Shown in pieces: positions 1 to 12,016 of a stretch of 64,000 bases of DNA (positions within the stretch are counted from its first letter, which is position 1; each line of letters starts with the position of its first letter). The stretch spans positions 43,532-107,531 of the forward strand of contig JXTC01000095.1 in NCBI GenBank assembly GCA_002914845.1. Reading direction: 5' to 3'. A program made the position numbers and the translations under genes. This DNA is from Trema orientale. Its lineage: Eukaryota; Streptophyta; Magnoliopsida; Rosales; Cannabaceae. The notes below the pieces were generated by a model, which had not been told where the DNA came from, ran no database searches, and worked only from the letters and a program-made list of their open reading frames with translations.

Positions 1-1451
1 ATATTTATTACACTCATTTTGTGGCTGGTTGTGATGATATAGAAGTGTGAAAGTAATACTAAGCTTTGTCTAAACCGAAAAGAATTCAAGTGCACTTAGG
101 ATGTTCTAAATGAACCTATTCGAGTTGTTTATGTGGGAATTGGATTGTAAAATATTATTGTAGGTTTATAACCATGATTTTAATCATGTGGGGATGTCCT
201 AAAAATAGAGGAGGTGCCGTCCAAATATTTTTAAAACCAAATAGTACCATTTAGAAGCAAATGGACTAGTTTTTATGAAAGTAGGTGACATTTTGGTTCA
301 TTTTGAGATTAGGCTTCCTTATTGGTGAATGTTGTAATTTTAGTCTTGTGCTTGTTTTCTTTAAGCAATTTACATTGTAGTAATCATCTTAGTAATAAAA
401 TTGATATCAGGTCTTCCACACACCTTGCCACCGAGGATACTGACCCTTTCCACTATCTTTTCTACCAGACACAAGGTAAGTAAAGATTTGTTTTAACTGC
501 ATCATAAGAACAGTAGTAGATACAAGGTGTTTTCCTACATGCTTATGTATATTATTTCAATTTTATGTTATTTATATGGCTATTATTTTGTTCATGAAAG
601 ACATAAGCATGACAAGATCATTTAAGTATGATTTTCAAAGAAGTGAAGTTTTTCACACATTGGATTTAAAGTAGTACCATTGTACTGATTTTATGAAATA
701 TGTTTTAAGTACATTGTTTAGTCTGTCTGCGTTAGGTAAGTATGGTTTACACAGGCATCCTTCCCGCATAGGTGGGCACGGCTTACCGACTGCCGGGACT
801 GAGCATTATACTATGAGATTAGGTGCATTACTTAGTCGGTCTAGATTGGGTAGGTATAGTTCACATTGGCCATGTGTTTCCTTCCCGCATAGGTGGGCAC
901 GGCCTACCGACTGCCGCGATTTTTGTAATGTACTCAAGGGCCCTATAAAGAAATTTTTTCTAAGAAAAGTGCATCAAAATGAAAAGTTTAAGAAAGAAAG
1001 AGTACAATGGGAATTTTAATGAAGTTTATGCATGAAACACATTCATGAGCATGCATGATCTTTACTTACTGAGCGTTAGCTCATTTAGTTCCTAAGATGC
1101 AGGTGAGGAGATATATGATGTATAAAGTTGCTGGTTGGTTAGCACGCTTTCTCATCGCCATGATCATACAGATGTAGACGAGCTTGACCTGTGGGCAATG
1201 TTTTCTTCGTAGTTTGATATTTTCTATGTTGTAAATATAACTGCTGATGGCAAGTTAAACTGATAAGAACTTTTTGGTTGTACATTTTGTAAAGAGACTT
1301 TCAGCAAGTAATGCCTCGCAGTAGTTTTGTTTAAACATTTTAGAAAGTTTAAATTTACCCACTTTTTTATAAAACTAAAGATATGATTTAAGAAAGAGTA
1401 ATACTTCCTAGTTTGACCTATATAGTGATACGGTTAAGATAGAGGCATTAC
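1..1451 (+). repeat. Gypsy (Tekay/Del-type) LTR, cut by window edge
   Basis: This stretch is the reverse complement of the LTR at 2681-4250. The shared landmarks are the block around the palindromic TGATTTTAATCA, the AAGGTGGG tract and the terminal GGTGTTACA-like end. It therefore belongs to the same Gypsy family but lies in the opposite orientation. Its 3' end is at 1451, directly against Copia A sequence. Whether it is a solo LTR or the end of a whole element cannot be seen, because the left end is outside the window. It is clearly diverged from the other copy, so it is not recent. Confidence 0.85.
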
Positions 1452-2680
1452 AATTGTCCTCCACTTTTATTGCAATACTTGTTCGTGCAATAAAAGTCAC
1501 AAATTACCTTTTTTCCAATCTACTATTTCCTCTTCTTATCCACTTGATGTTTTTTATTCAGATGTGTGGACCTATCTAGTTTTTACATCCGATTATTTCA
1601 AATACTATGTTATTTTTGTGGATCATTACACAAAGTATATTTGGTATAATCCGTTAAAACAAAAATCTCATGTCCCTGATGTTTTCCAACATTTTATGCC
1701 ATCGGTTGAAAACTTTTTCAAACAGAAAATTACTACTTTATACACTGACAATGGTGGTGAATTTTGAGTTTTAACTCCATTTCTCACCACTCATATTATA
1801 TCTCATTTCATCATCCCTTCACACACTCTTGAGCATCATGGTCCTTCTGGACGTCACCATCGTTACATAGTAGAAACTGATATCTCTCTATTTCTCATGC
1901 CTCTCTTACACTCATGTTTTGGAATCATGCATTTCCTACTGCAGTCTATCTTATCAATTGTCTGCCCATACTAAATCTCTAGTTTTTTTCCCCTTATGCA
2001 CTTCTCTTTAATTCCAATCCAAACCACTTGCAGCTTCGTATTTTACGTTGTCTATGTGCCATATTGTGACAACAAATTTGCTCCTCATTCTACACCCTGT
2101 GTCTTTGTTGGATATTCACTCACTCAAAGTGCTTACTTGTGTCTTGATTCTCCCACCTATCATCTCTGCACATCATGTCATGTTCATTTTGATGGCTCTA
2201 TTTTTCCTTTTTCATCTCGTTCTCCTGATCCTAGTCATCCGCAGCCCGATATAGTCACTGAATGGCTCTGGCCTCCAGTCTTTACTTTATCATCTTTGTC
2301 ACTTATTACGCCATCTCCATCAATATTACCTTCAGGTGCCCCTTCGTGCCCAGATCCGACCACTACTGTTAACTCTATCGACAAATCGGTCGACCGGTCC
2401 AGTACGTCTAGTCGATCAAATCTTCCAAAGCCTTCCTTCACACAAATTCTGTCCTTCCCACTCTTTCTTCAGTAAAGCCTTCAACACCAGTCGACCGGCC
2501 ATCACCTTTTAGTCGACCGGCCTTACCTCACCCCATTAACCAGCCCTCTCCACCAGCCCCTAACCTCTCCTCCTCATCTCATTTGCCACAAAATACTCAT
2601 CCCATGATCACTCAGTCCAAAAATGACATTTATCTTCTGACTAAGAAACTCAATCTTTTTGCTCAAGTTCTGTCATCCTC
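1452..2680 (+). mobile_element. Copia A retrotransposon fossil, integrase part
   Basis: The translation shows a Copia-type integrase: the end of the zinc-binding region, then the catalytic core with residues such as SDVWTYL, FVDHYTKYIW and LYTDNGGEF. A proline/serine-rich linker follows, with a Copia-like stretch just before where reverse transcriptase normally begins (HPMIT near 2600, LNLFAQVLSS near 2650). The frame is broken. The Gypsy element at 2681 begins right after the linker. Further parts of the same element are at 10846-10862 and 21041 onward, on the same strand. It is the host of the whole nested stack and so the oldest layer. Confidence 0.85.
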
Positions 2681-5600
2681 TGTAACACCCCTTAGTTTAA
2701 CTATATTGTCATATATAGTCAAACTATGAAGTATTATTCTTTCTTAAATTATATCTTTAGTTCTATAAAAAGGTGGGCAAATTTGAACTTTGTAAAACCT
2801 TTAACAAAGCAACTTCATAGCATTTCTTGTTAAAAGTGTCTTTATAAAATGTACAATCAAAAGAGATTTTCACTAGTCTATTTTACCGTCAGCAATAGTA
2901 TTTACATCATACCAAAATATCTCAAAACAAAAATATCACCCATAGGTCAAGCTCGTCCACATTTGTATGATCATGGCGATAAAAGGTAGGCCATACAACC
3001 AACTACTCAACACTAAAGTATATTCCCTCATCTACATCATAACACTAAATGAGCTAAAGCTCAGTAAGTAAAAACCGTGCATGCTCAGGTATGCTTTAAA
3101 ATCTCATCAAGTTCCCATTATAAACTTTTCTTTCTTAAATATTTGAGTCCATATATTTTCTTTAAAAAAAAAAACTCATAGTTGGGCCCCTTAGTACATT
3201 GCCAGTCCCGTAAGTCAATAGGCCGTGATAACATTGGGCGGAAACTCTGGCAAAGAGTAAAAATAAGGTGCGACCGTCATGTGAGATTTTTGAAATCTCC
3301 TTTCCTCATCAAAAGGGCATCACACACCGCGCTAATATTATCCCGCTTCCACAAGACACATCATAAAATCCGTAAGTCCTGCTTCAATAGGAGAGTCTGC
3401 ATCAACGGGAGAGTCTGCATCAACAGACTTACCTGCCCAGTTGCAACAGACTAGCAATTGCCATTAAAACTTATCTGATAAAATTGGTACAATGGTACTC
3501 ACTTTTAGATACTCTGTAATAAAATTCTCAATTTGCATGCAAGATGTGCCATGCACATGCCACTTCATAACTTTCAAGAATAAGTAAGTTTCACATAATG
3601 ACATTTCCTATGTAATTGTTGTGATACAGTTGCAAGTCTTTACTTATCTCGTATCCTGAATAGAAATTAATAGTTAAAAGTATTAATATCCTCTAGAGAC
3701 TAGTGTGCTAATCACTTGTCATAAATTACCGTTATTCAAGATGCACATTTTGCCAAAAGAATGCATTAAAATACTTGAACAAGACCGAAATCACAACTTT
3801 TACCAAATTAGGAAACTTAATCATAAAATGACTCAAAAGCATACAAATCACGTCAGGTACTTGGTAATCAATAACTAGCATAGAAAAACTATTCAAAAGT
3901 ATTAAAATATGAATACTAGTTCATTAACACAAAAATGATCTGAAATGGTACATAATTTTGTAAAACTAGTCCATTTGCCTCTAAATGGTGCCATTTTATT
4001 TTAAAAATATTTAGACAGCACCTCTCCTATTTTTAGGACATTCCCACATGATTAAAATCATGGTTTTAAACCTGCAACAATATTTTACAAGCCAATTCCC
4101 ACATATATACCTCAAAGAAAATTACTTAGAATGATATAAGCACACTTGAACTCTTTTTCTGTTTAAACAAAGTTTAAAACTACTTTTACACTTGTGTGTT
4201 ATCACAACCAGCCACCAAATGAGTGTAATAAATAATAGGATCGATAAAATATACACTTTAAGTTTAAGAAATCAGATTACAAATATAGAAAACTTAATCT
4301 ACTACACATGAAAACACTCAACTCCATAAATAGCAAACTTTGGGGCTTTAGGTCTAACTTTATTCTTCTACTTAAATTTTATATTTTCAGCAATATAAAA
4401 GTTTCCTAGGACTTTTATTCATCAAATAAAGGCTTTGGTTTAAGGGCTGCAGTAAGAAAAATCAACTACAACTCAAAATCTTAATTAAGCCTCACCTTAA
4501 CTAGTTTGAGCTTTTGTTGAAACTTTTGCCTTCTACCTCCATCAAACTGATTCCCAGGGCTTAGAATTAGATTTTAGAACTCAAAAGGACATGAAGGAAT
4601 AATTATTTAAGTAGGAACAAGTGGAGAATTAAAATTAAAGAATAAGACCTAGGAAGAAGAACTAGTAGAATTACATTGACTAGTTTTGATCTATCTTGCA
4701 TTCTAGAGCTCCAACTTGAGTTCTACTACTTGAAAACTCTTGGATATGGCTAAAAGGAGTTGAGAGAAGTGTAGAAAGGTGTTGGAGAGTTTCAGGTTGA
4801 AGCTAGAGAGAAAGAGAAAGAAAATGACCAGATTTGGTCTAAAAGTGATACTTAATGACTAAGAAATGGCATAACTTAAATTCTGAGGGGTATTTTGGAT
4901 ATTTTGCACATTACTTTCCATGTGTCCAGCTCTAAAACATCCTTAGTATAGTCACCACATTTTTGGTAATTCCCATGCACCCAAGTGTAAATAAAGTTAG
5001 TAAATCCTAGCATAGAAAGTGAAAACTAGTCATACTTTGACCTATAATCCCATATGATAGGTCTTGTTGTAATCTAATGAAATCTAGCCCCATAACTAAT
5101 CATTAAACATAAAAATAAGTCAATTAGACTCTAATTAATAATGTAAATATAGTATTAGCACTTAATAATTAGAATTCACAAAAATGACATTATGTGATTA
5201 AGCTGAATCTAAGCTAGCTTAGTACAAATAAAACACAAATTAGTGTCATAAATGTTACCTCGTGCTTACCTGGAGCCGACAAATAAAATGCTATAAATGA
5301 GTCCTAGACATTGAATTAAAGCTACTTGACGTTTTAAACACATAGTGAATTCCGCTTCAAAAAGCGTAATAAATGCATTTTACCGAAAAAAACTACAATT
5401 TGACCAAGTTATCAACAAACATGATCTTAATGCATATGCACATAGTATTGCTTTCATAAATATATTCTTTGTTCTTTTAGCATACTGAGCTCTCTCTCTG
5501 AGGGTATTGAACCTTTACGATACATCGGGACACTTCGACAATCCTTAGTATAAAAACACATAACATAAGGAATGAGCATATTACTATGAAAGTGGTATTA

Positions 5601-5681
5601 ATGACTCCTAGATGCCTAATATGCAGTTAGAATATGTTTATTATTGGCTTAGTATATATATGAGAATCTTGGGGCACCACA
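2681..5681 (-). repeat. Gypsy LTR (about 3.0 kb)
   Basis: On the plus strand it starts TGTAACACCC and ends GGGGCACCACA, directly before the complement of a polypurine tract (TTCTCCCCTCCT). Its first 430 bases match 10402-10845, and its first 1.56 kb matches 1-1451 in reverse. Length agrees with Tekay/Del chromoviruses. Confidence 0.85.
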
Positions 5682-5720
5682 ATTCTCCCCTCCTTATAAA
5701 ATTTCTTCCTCGAAATTTAC

Positions 5721-8700
5721 TTATCTAAATAAGTGTGGATACTTAGTTTTTATCTCTTTTTCTCTTTCCCATGTGGTTTCTTCTACTTCATGGTTCTTCC
5801 ACAGTACTTTGATCAAAGGGATTTTCTTGTTTCTAAGTTCATTTTCTTTTGTATCTAAAATCTTCACTGGATGTTCCTTGTAACTCACATCTGGACTTAG
5901 CTTTAATTGATCATAATTCAAAACATGTGAAGGATTTAAAATGTACCTTCTTAACATAGAGACATGAAATACATTGTGTACATTCGACAATGAAGGCGGC
6001 AAAGCGAGTCTATAGGTAACATCTCTAACTTTGTCGAGTATCTCAAAAGGACCTACATATCTGAGACTTAGTTTTCCTTTCTTCCTAAATCTCATTATTC
6101 CTTTTATGGTAACAATCTTCAGGAATACTTTATCTCCAACGTTAAATTCTAGTTTTCTTCTTTGAGGATCTGAATAACGTTTCTGTCTACTTTGAGCAGC
6201 TAGTATCATTTTTCGAATCTTTTCTGCTGCCTCACTTATCTCTCTTATCAGTTCTGGACCAAGAAATTTTCTCACCCCCATCTCATCCCAATGAATAGGA
6301 GATCTGCACTTTCTACTATACAATGCTTCATATGGGAACATTTCAATGGAAGCTTGGAAACTGTTATGGTAAGCAAATTCTATAAGTGGCAGGTATTTGC
6401 TCTAAGATCTATGGAAATCCAATACACAAGCTCTGAGTATATCTTCAAGAGTCTGTATAGTTCTCTCTGATTGCCCATCAGTTTGAGGATGAAAAGCTGT
6501 ACTAAATGTCAATTTTGTACCCATTTCCTCTTGAGCACTCCTCTAAAATTTTGAAGTAAATCTAGAATCTCAGTCAGAAATGATAACTTTTGGAATACCA
6601 TGTAGTCTCATAATCTCCTGAACATATAACCAAGCAAACTGGTCTAAGTTATAGGCTATTCTAACCAGAAGGAAATGAGCTAATTTGGTATATCTATCCA
6701 TAATTATCCAAATAGTATCATGTCCCTTATTTATCTTAGGAAGTCCAACAATAAGATCTATAGCAATCTCTTCCCATTTCCATTGGAATATGTTCAAAGC
6801 TTTAATTTCCCAGTGGGTCTTTGATGTTCAGCTTTAACTTAGTGACACGTGAGACACTACTCTACAAATTCAACCACATCTTTCTTCATACCAGGCCACC
6901 AGTAATGCATCTTTAAGTCTCTATACATCATTGTAGTACCAGGATGCACAGAGTAGTTTGTGGTATGAGCTTCCATCAATATCTCCTTTTTAACAATTCC
7001 ACCAGGTACACACAATTTATTTCCATATCTGATTATACCACTACTAGAAATTTGAAAGGTCACCTCCTTTCTGGATTCTATCTTACTCTTTAAATTCACC
7101 AAATAGGGATCCATATTCTGGCCTTGTTTGATACTCTCTAAAATTATTGGTTGCAGAGTAAGAGCTTCCAATCTTTATGTTAAACCTATAGGCACAATCA
7201 CTAACTCTAACTTATGTAAATTTATTAAGAAATGCTCCATATCAACATACTTAACAATCATAGCAGCTAATAATTTCCTGCTTAGAGCATCAGCAACTAC
7301 ATTGGCTTTTTCTGGATGATAGTTAATCTCATAGTCATAATCTTTCACCAGTTCAAGCCGTCTTTTTTGTCTCATATTCAGTTTCTTTTAGGTAAAAAAG
7401 TACTTGAGACTCTTATGATCTGTGTAGATCTCATATTTCTCCCTGTAAAGATAGTGTCTCTAAATTTTTAGTGCAAAAGTAACTACTGCTAGCTCTAAAT
7501 CATGAGTAGGATACTTCTTTTCATATTCTTTCAATTGCCTAGAGGCATAAGCACTGACTTTGCCATTTTGCATCAGAACATATCCTAGACCATTTTTCGA
7601 GGCATTACTGTAGACAACAAATCTTTCTGATCCAGACGGTATTGAAAGTATAGGGGCTGTTATCAAACAATGCTTTAATTCCTCAAAACTCTTTTCATAA
7701 TTATTGTTCTATTGAAACTTCACATTCTTCCTTGTTAAATGAGTAAGTGGAGAAGCTAGCTTCGAGAACCCTTCAATAAAATGTCTATAATAATCAGTCA
7801 ATCCCAAGAAACTACGAATCTCTGAAATATTTGTAGGCCTTAGCCAATTACTCACATATTCAACTTTCATTGGATCTACAGAAATACTATTTTCAAAAAC
7901 CATATGACCAAGGAAGATAACTTTCTCCAACTAGAATTTGCACTTCTTAAACTTAGCATGCAACTGCTTCTCCTTAAGAATTCTCAAAACGGTCCTCAAA
8001 TGTTCCATATGCTTCTCCCTTGAGCATGAGTAAATTAGAATATTATCGATGAAAACTATAACGAATTTATCTAAAAAATCTTTGAACACTCTATTCATCA
8101 TCTTCATGAAAGCAGCTGGAGTATTAGTTAATCTAAAGGACATCACTAAAAACTCATAGCGCTCGTATCTCTTTCTGAAAGCTGTTTCCAGAATATCTTC
8201 CTCCTTAATTTTCAACTGGTGGTATCCTGATCTTAAGTCAATCTTTAAAAAGACAGAAGCTTCTTGCAGTTGATCAAACAAATTATCAATTCTGGGATGG
8301 GGATCTTTGTTTTTGATTATGACCTTATTCAGCTCTCTATAATCAATATAAAGTCTCATAGTCCCATCTTTCTTCTTTACAAACAAAACTGGAGCACTCC
8401 ACGGTGAAAAACTTGGGCGAATAAAATCCTTGTCCAACAACTCTTGTAACTATTCTTTCAATTCCTTTAACTCTGCTGGAGCCATTTTATAAAGTGCCTT
8501 GGAAATAGGAGCTGTATCGGGTAATAAGTTAATAACAAACTCTATCTCTCTATCAGGTGGTAACTCAGACAAATCTTCAAGAAATACATCAAGAAATTCG
8601 TTAAATACCAGTACTTCCTCAGGTTTTACTTTTAACTCTTCTCTAGTATCCATTATGTTTGCTAAGTAACCCATGCATCCCTTCTCTACTAACTTACTTG

Positions 8701-9719
8701 CTTTTATTGAGGAAATGATTGGAATCATATAGTTTCCACTAGTACCAACAAAAGTGAACTTCTCTATACTTAGTGGCTAAAACACTACTCTCTTCAAATA
8801 GCAATCAATAGTAGCATGTATTTAGATAACCAATCTATATCCAAGATAACTTCAAAATCTTGCATATCCAATACTACCAAATCTACATATAAGTCTTTAT
8901 CAGCTATTTTGGATTGGACATGCCTTGAGAACTTCATCAGAACATAAAGCTTCTCCTGACAGAATGGTTACACAATATTTGAAATTCAAGTACTCTGGTA
9001 TTTTGCCCAATTTTCTCACAAATGCAGGTGATACAAATAAATGTGTAGCCCCTGAATCTATTAATGCATGAATAGGAATACTAGAGATAAGAATCTCGCC
9101 TGCTATCTTCTTTGATCATCATATACATACGAGATAGAACTCTCTTCTACTCCTCTGAAGCATTTGGACAATTCTTTGCAAAGTGATCAGATTTTCCACA
9201 TAATAAATAAGCACCAGAACCCATTAAATACTCTCCATGATGAGTTTTCTCGCATTTAGGATAAACGGTCCTCTGAGTAATAACTAGTTGTGTCTGCTGG
9301 CCCGTTGCTTGGCATTTTTGGGGCTCTTGTCTTTCTCCTTGATTCTGTTGCCATTTTCTTTTATTTCCACTGGCCTTTGGTTGAGATTCTCTTCCAAAGG
9401 TTGTATTTCTCCTTTCCATATTTATATTTCTGCGAATTTCCTGAGCTTTAATAACCCTTAACTCAGCATCTTCTGCACTAAAAGCTTTGTCTGCTTCAAG
9501 AACTTTGTCTGTAACATCAGCATATGGTATATCTTTATGAGCAGATATCATAACATCCCTATAAATTTCTATCTTGAGCCCTTGTAGGAACTGATTTACT
9601 TTTAGCTCATTTATACTCACCATGTATAGAGCAAATCGAGATAACTCTTCAAACTTCTTGATGTAGTCACTAACAGACATACTTCCCTGTTTTATGTTAA
9701 TAAACTCAGCAGCCTTCAT
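5721..9719 (-). mobile_element. Gypsy gag-pol remains with chromodomain
   Basis: Recognisable parts in minus order: gag with the SVSDYIKKFEELSRFA region and a CGKSDHFAKNC knuckle; reverse transcriptase with [15 protein letters not shown], a degenerate active-site box near FIDNILIYS, and SFLGLTDYYRHFIEGFS; RNase H with the [20 protein letters not shown] region; an integrase zinc-binding part ending YWWPGMKKDV; the integrase core; and a terminal chromodomain (LIKVLWKNHEVEETTWE). This is a fossil with no intact frame; its parts are named only to place the family. Confidence 0.9.
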
Positions 9720-10401
9720 TATTTTGTGTGTATTTCTGAAATATTTTCTGTAGAATATTTCCTTAAACTACTCCGAAGTAAGCCTGTTAACATCAGTAAT
9801 AGATTTCATAGAATCCCACCAGTGTCTAGCATCCATCTGGAACATAAAAGTGGCACATGAAACCTTTTCCTCATCAGGGATTCTAATGTAATTGAAGATA
9901 CCCTCAATACTCTAAATCCACTCTTCTGCCAATAGTGGATCAGTTTTACCCCTGAAAACTAGAGGCTTGTTCTTTCTAAACCTCTCACAAGCTGGTTCAT
10001 AAGTTTCTTGTCTAGCTACAGCTGGTGGTACTTATTCTCTACATTTATCTGCTCTTTCTATAAGTCTTTCTAATTGTCTTGCTTGTGTCTCAACTAACTC
10101 TGTCAACCTACCTATAACAGCATCCTTATTGATCTCATTTTTAGTAGTACCCGTCTTATCACCCCTTCGCTTACTAGTTTGACCCTTAGCCCTTCTCACG
10201 ATTCCCTGTACAGCTGCTCATTCACTTATATCCAAGCATAATATCCAATAATAAAAAGATAACATATCATAACATATGGCATCAAATTTAATGCTAACAC
10301 AGGAAATTAAAATGTACCGGTTGACTGAGCTTTGTGTCATATGATCATACATATGTAGGTAGTCTTTAGAAATTATTAAACCTCCGCTCTTATACCAATA
10401 C

Positions 10402-10845
10402 TGTAACACCTCCTAGTTTAACTATATTATCATATACAGTCAAACTATGAAGTATTATTCTTTCTTAAACCATATCTTTAGTTTTATAAAAAGGTGGGCA
10501 AATTTGAACTTTATAAAACCTTTAAACAAAGCAACTGCATGGCATTTTTTGTTAAAAGTGTCTTTACAAAATGTACAATCAAAAGAGATTTTCACTAGTC
10601 TATTTTGCCATCAGTAGTAGTATTTATATCACACCAAAATATCTCAAAATAAAAATATCGTCCACAGATCAAGCTTGTCCACATCTGTATGATCATGGCG
10701 ACAAAATGCAGGTAAGGTAACCAACTATTCAACACCAAAGTATGTCCCTTCATCTGCATCACAAGACTAAAATGAGCTAAAACTCAGTAAGTAAAAACTA
10801 TGCATGCTTATGTATGCTTTAAAATCTCATCAAGTTCCCATTGTA
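10402..10845 (-). repeat. Gypsy LTR, partial
   Basis: Begins TGTAACACCTCCTAGTTTAAC and runs parallel to 2681-3125, including the AAAAAGGTGGGCAAATTTGAAC block. At about 10845 it meets a short piece of Copia A (10846-10862). Confidence 0.85.
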
Positions 10846-10862
10846 TCTATTTGGGGTTGCCC

Positions 10863-12000
10863 TATTGGTATTCTTTGGAATAAATTTCTAGAAAATATTT
10901 CATAAAATTATTTTTAAAAATACCATAGTTTCGTAAAATTTAGAAATGCAGCAGAATTGGTCATTTAAAATTTTTCTCTGTACAAAACATTTCGGATCGT
11001 GATCTAACATAGATTAACTCTAGATCTAGACAAGAACAATACCCAGATTCGCTCCACAACCTTTTCATCTTCTCGTCTATTCTCGAAAATTATTTGATTG
11101 ATCCAGTGTGTGGTCACCTTCTTGATTCCCAACAAAGAGATCCTTAAATGAACAAGAAGACAATCTCCTTGAACTGATTTCTCCAAGATGACCGAAACAC
11201 CAAGAACTGTGAAGACCTAGGGCTGGTCAATTTTTCTCTACTCTCTTTCTCTCTATGTTTTGTGTGACACTCTCCTCTCAGGGATGTTTCACGTGTAGTT
11301 AGTTAACTAGCAGCTAGAGAATTTGTATCTTAACTATAGAGAGATTAGTAAACCTGTTTAGCTTATTCGGCTTGTTTAGCTGAACTGATCATCAAATAAC
11401 TATTGCAGTTTAATTTGAGCAAGATAGAGGACTAGATGGATCTATAAAGCTCAAGCTCTAATGGACTGTATACCCACAATCGTAATTAACTCATAATTAT
11501 GATTGGATCTTATCCATTAATATTGGGGCATATCACTTTAGGCCCAATATTGAACTCTTGGACTAAATGTCATTTATTTTATGTGAAGCTTATTAATAAC
11601 TAGTTAGCTCGATCCATTTAGTATATACTATGCCTGTATACCTCTCAGGTACATATTTACCTTTAAATTTCTATTTTTCATCTAATGGATAATTATTGAC
11701 TATGTATAATTTTGCCGTTAAATTATGCATAATGCGAATAATTTAATTTAGACATAATGAAATAAAAATTATAATGTCTCCCATATATGAACTCATCATA
11801 CGAATAATTTTTTATTATTTATTACATATCTTGGAATCTTTTAGATACTTGCATATGATAAACATAGACATTACATGTATATTAATAGGACATAAATCAT
11901 GACATTGAATTTATTAATAACAAATAAATAACAAATAATTCGACAAACATTGTTTATAATGTCAAAATAATAAACTGCTTTATAAGACATTATTCCAACA
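10863..12000 (-). repeat. Copia B LTR (3' LTR of the element)
   Basis: On the plus strand it ends TTATTCCAACA at 12000, the same end as the other LTR at 21040. Shared blocks include the CACAGTCC/CCAAGAACTGTGAAGACCTAG region and the TTTCGGATCGTGATCTAA region. The two LTRs are of unequal length. Confidence 0.85.
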
Positions 12001-12016
12001 ATCTCCCACTTAGTCT

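Larger units (their letters stand above)
2681..10845 (-). mobile_element. Gypsy chromovirus fossil (Tekay/Del-like) with 3-kb LTR
   Basis: Minus-strand Gypsy element inserted in Copia A. Reading right to left: partial LTR (10402-10845), a primer-binding site matching initiator tRNA-Met (TGGTATAAGAGC, near 10383-10398), gag with a CCHC-like knuckle (9147-10200), protease, reverse transcriptase and RNase H (7175-8728), integrase (about 6341-7171), a C-terminal chromodomain (near 5721-5860), a polypurine tract (AGGAGGGGAGAA, about 5682-5693) and the other LTR (2681-5681). The chromodomain and long LTRs ending in GGTGTTACA point to the Tekay/Del lineage. The coding region is broken in many places. 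The two LTRs differ at several per cent of sites by eye, so it is not a recent insertion. Confidence 0.9.

Noticed and set aside
3366-3430. Short direct repeats (GAGAGTCTGCATCAAC) as a possible array
   Set aside because: Only two to three units without spacers inside a Gypsy LTR. It is not a CRISPR array and not a separate element.
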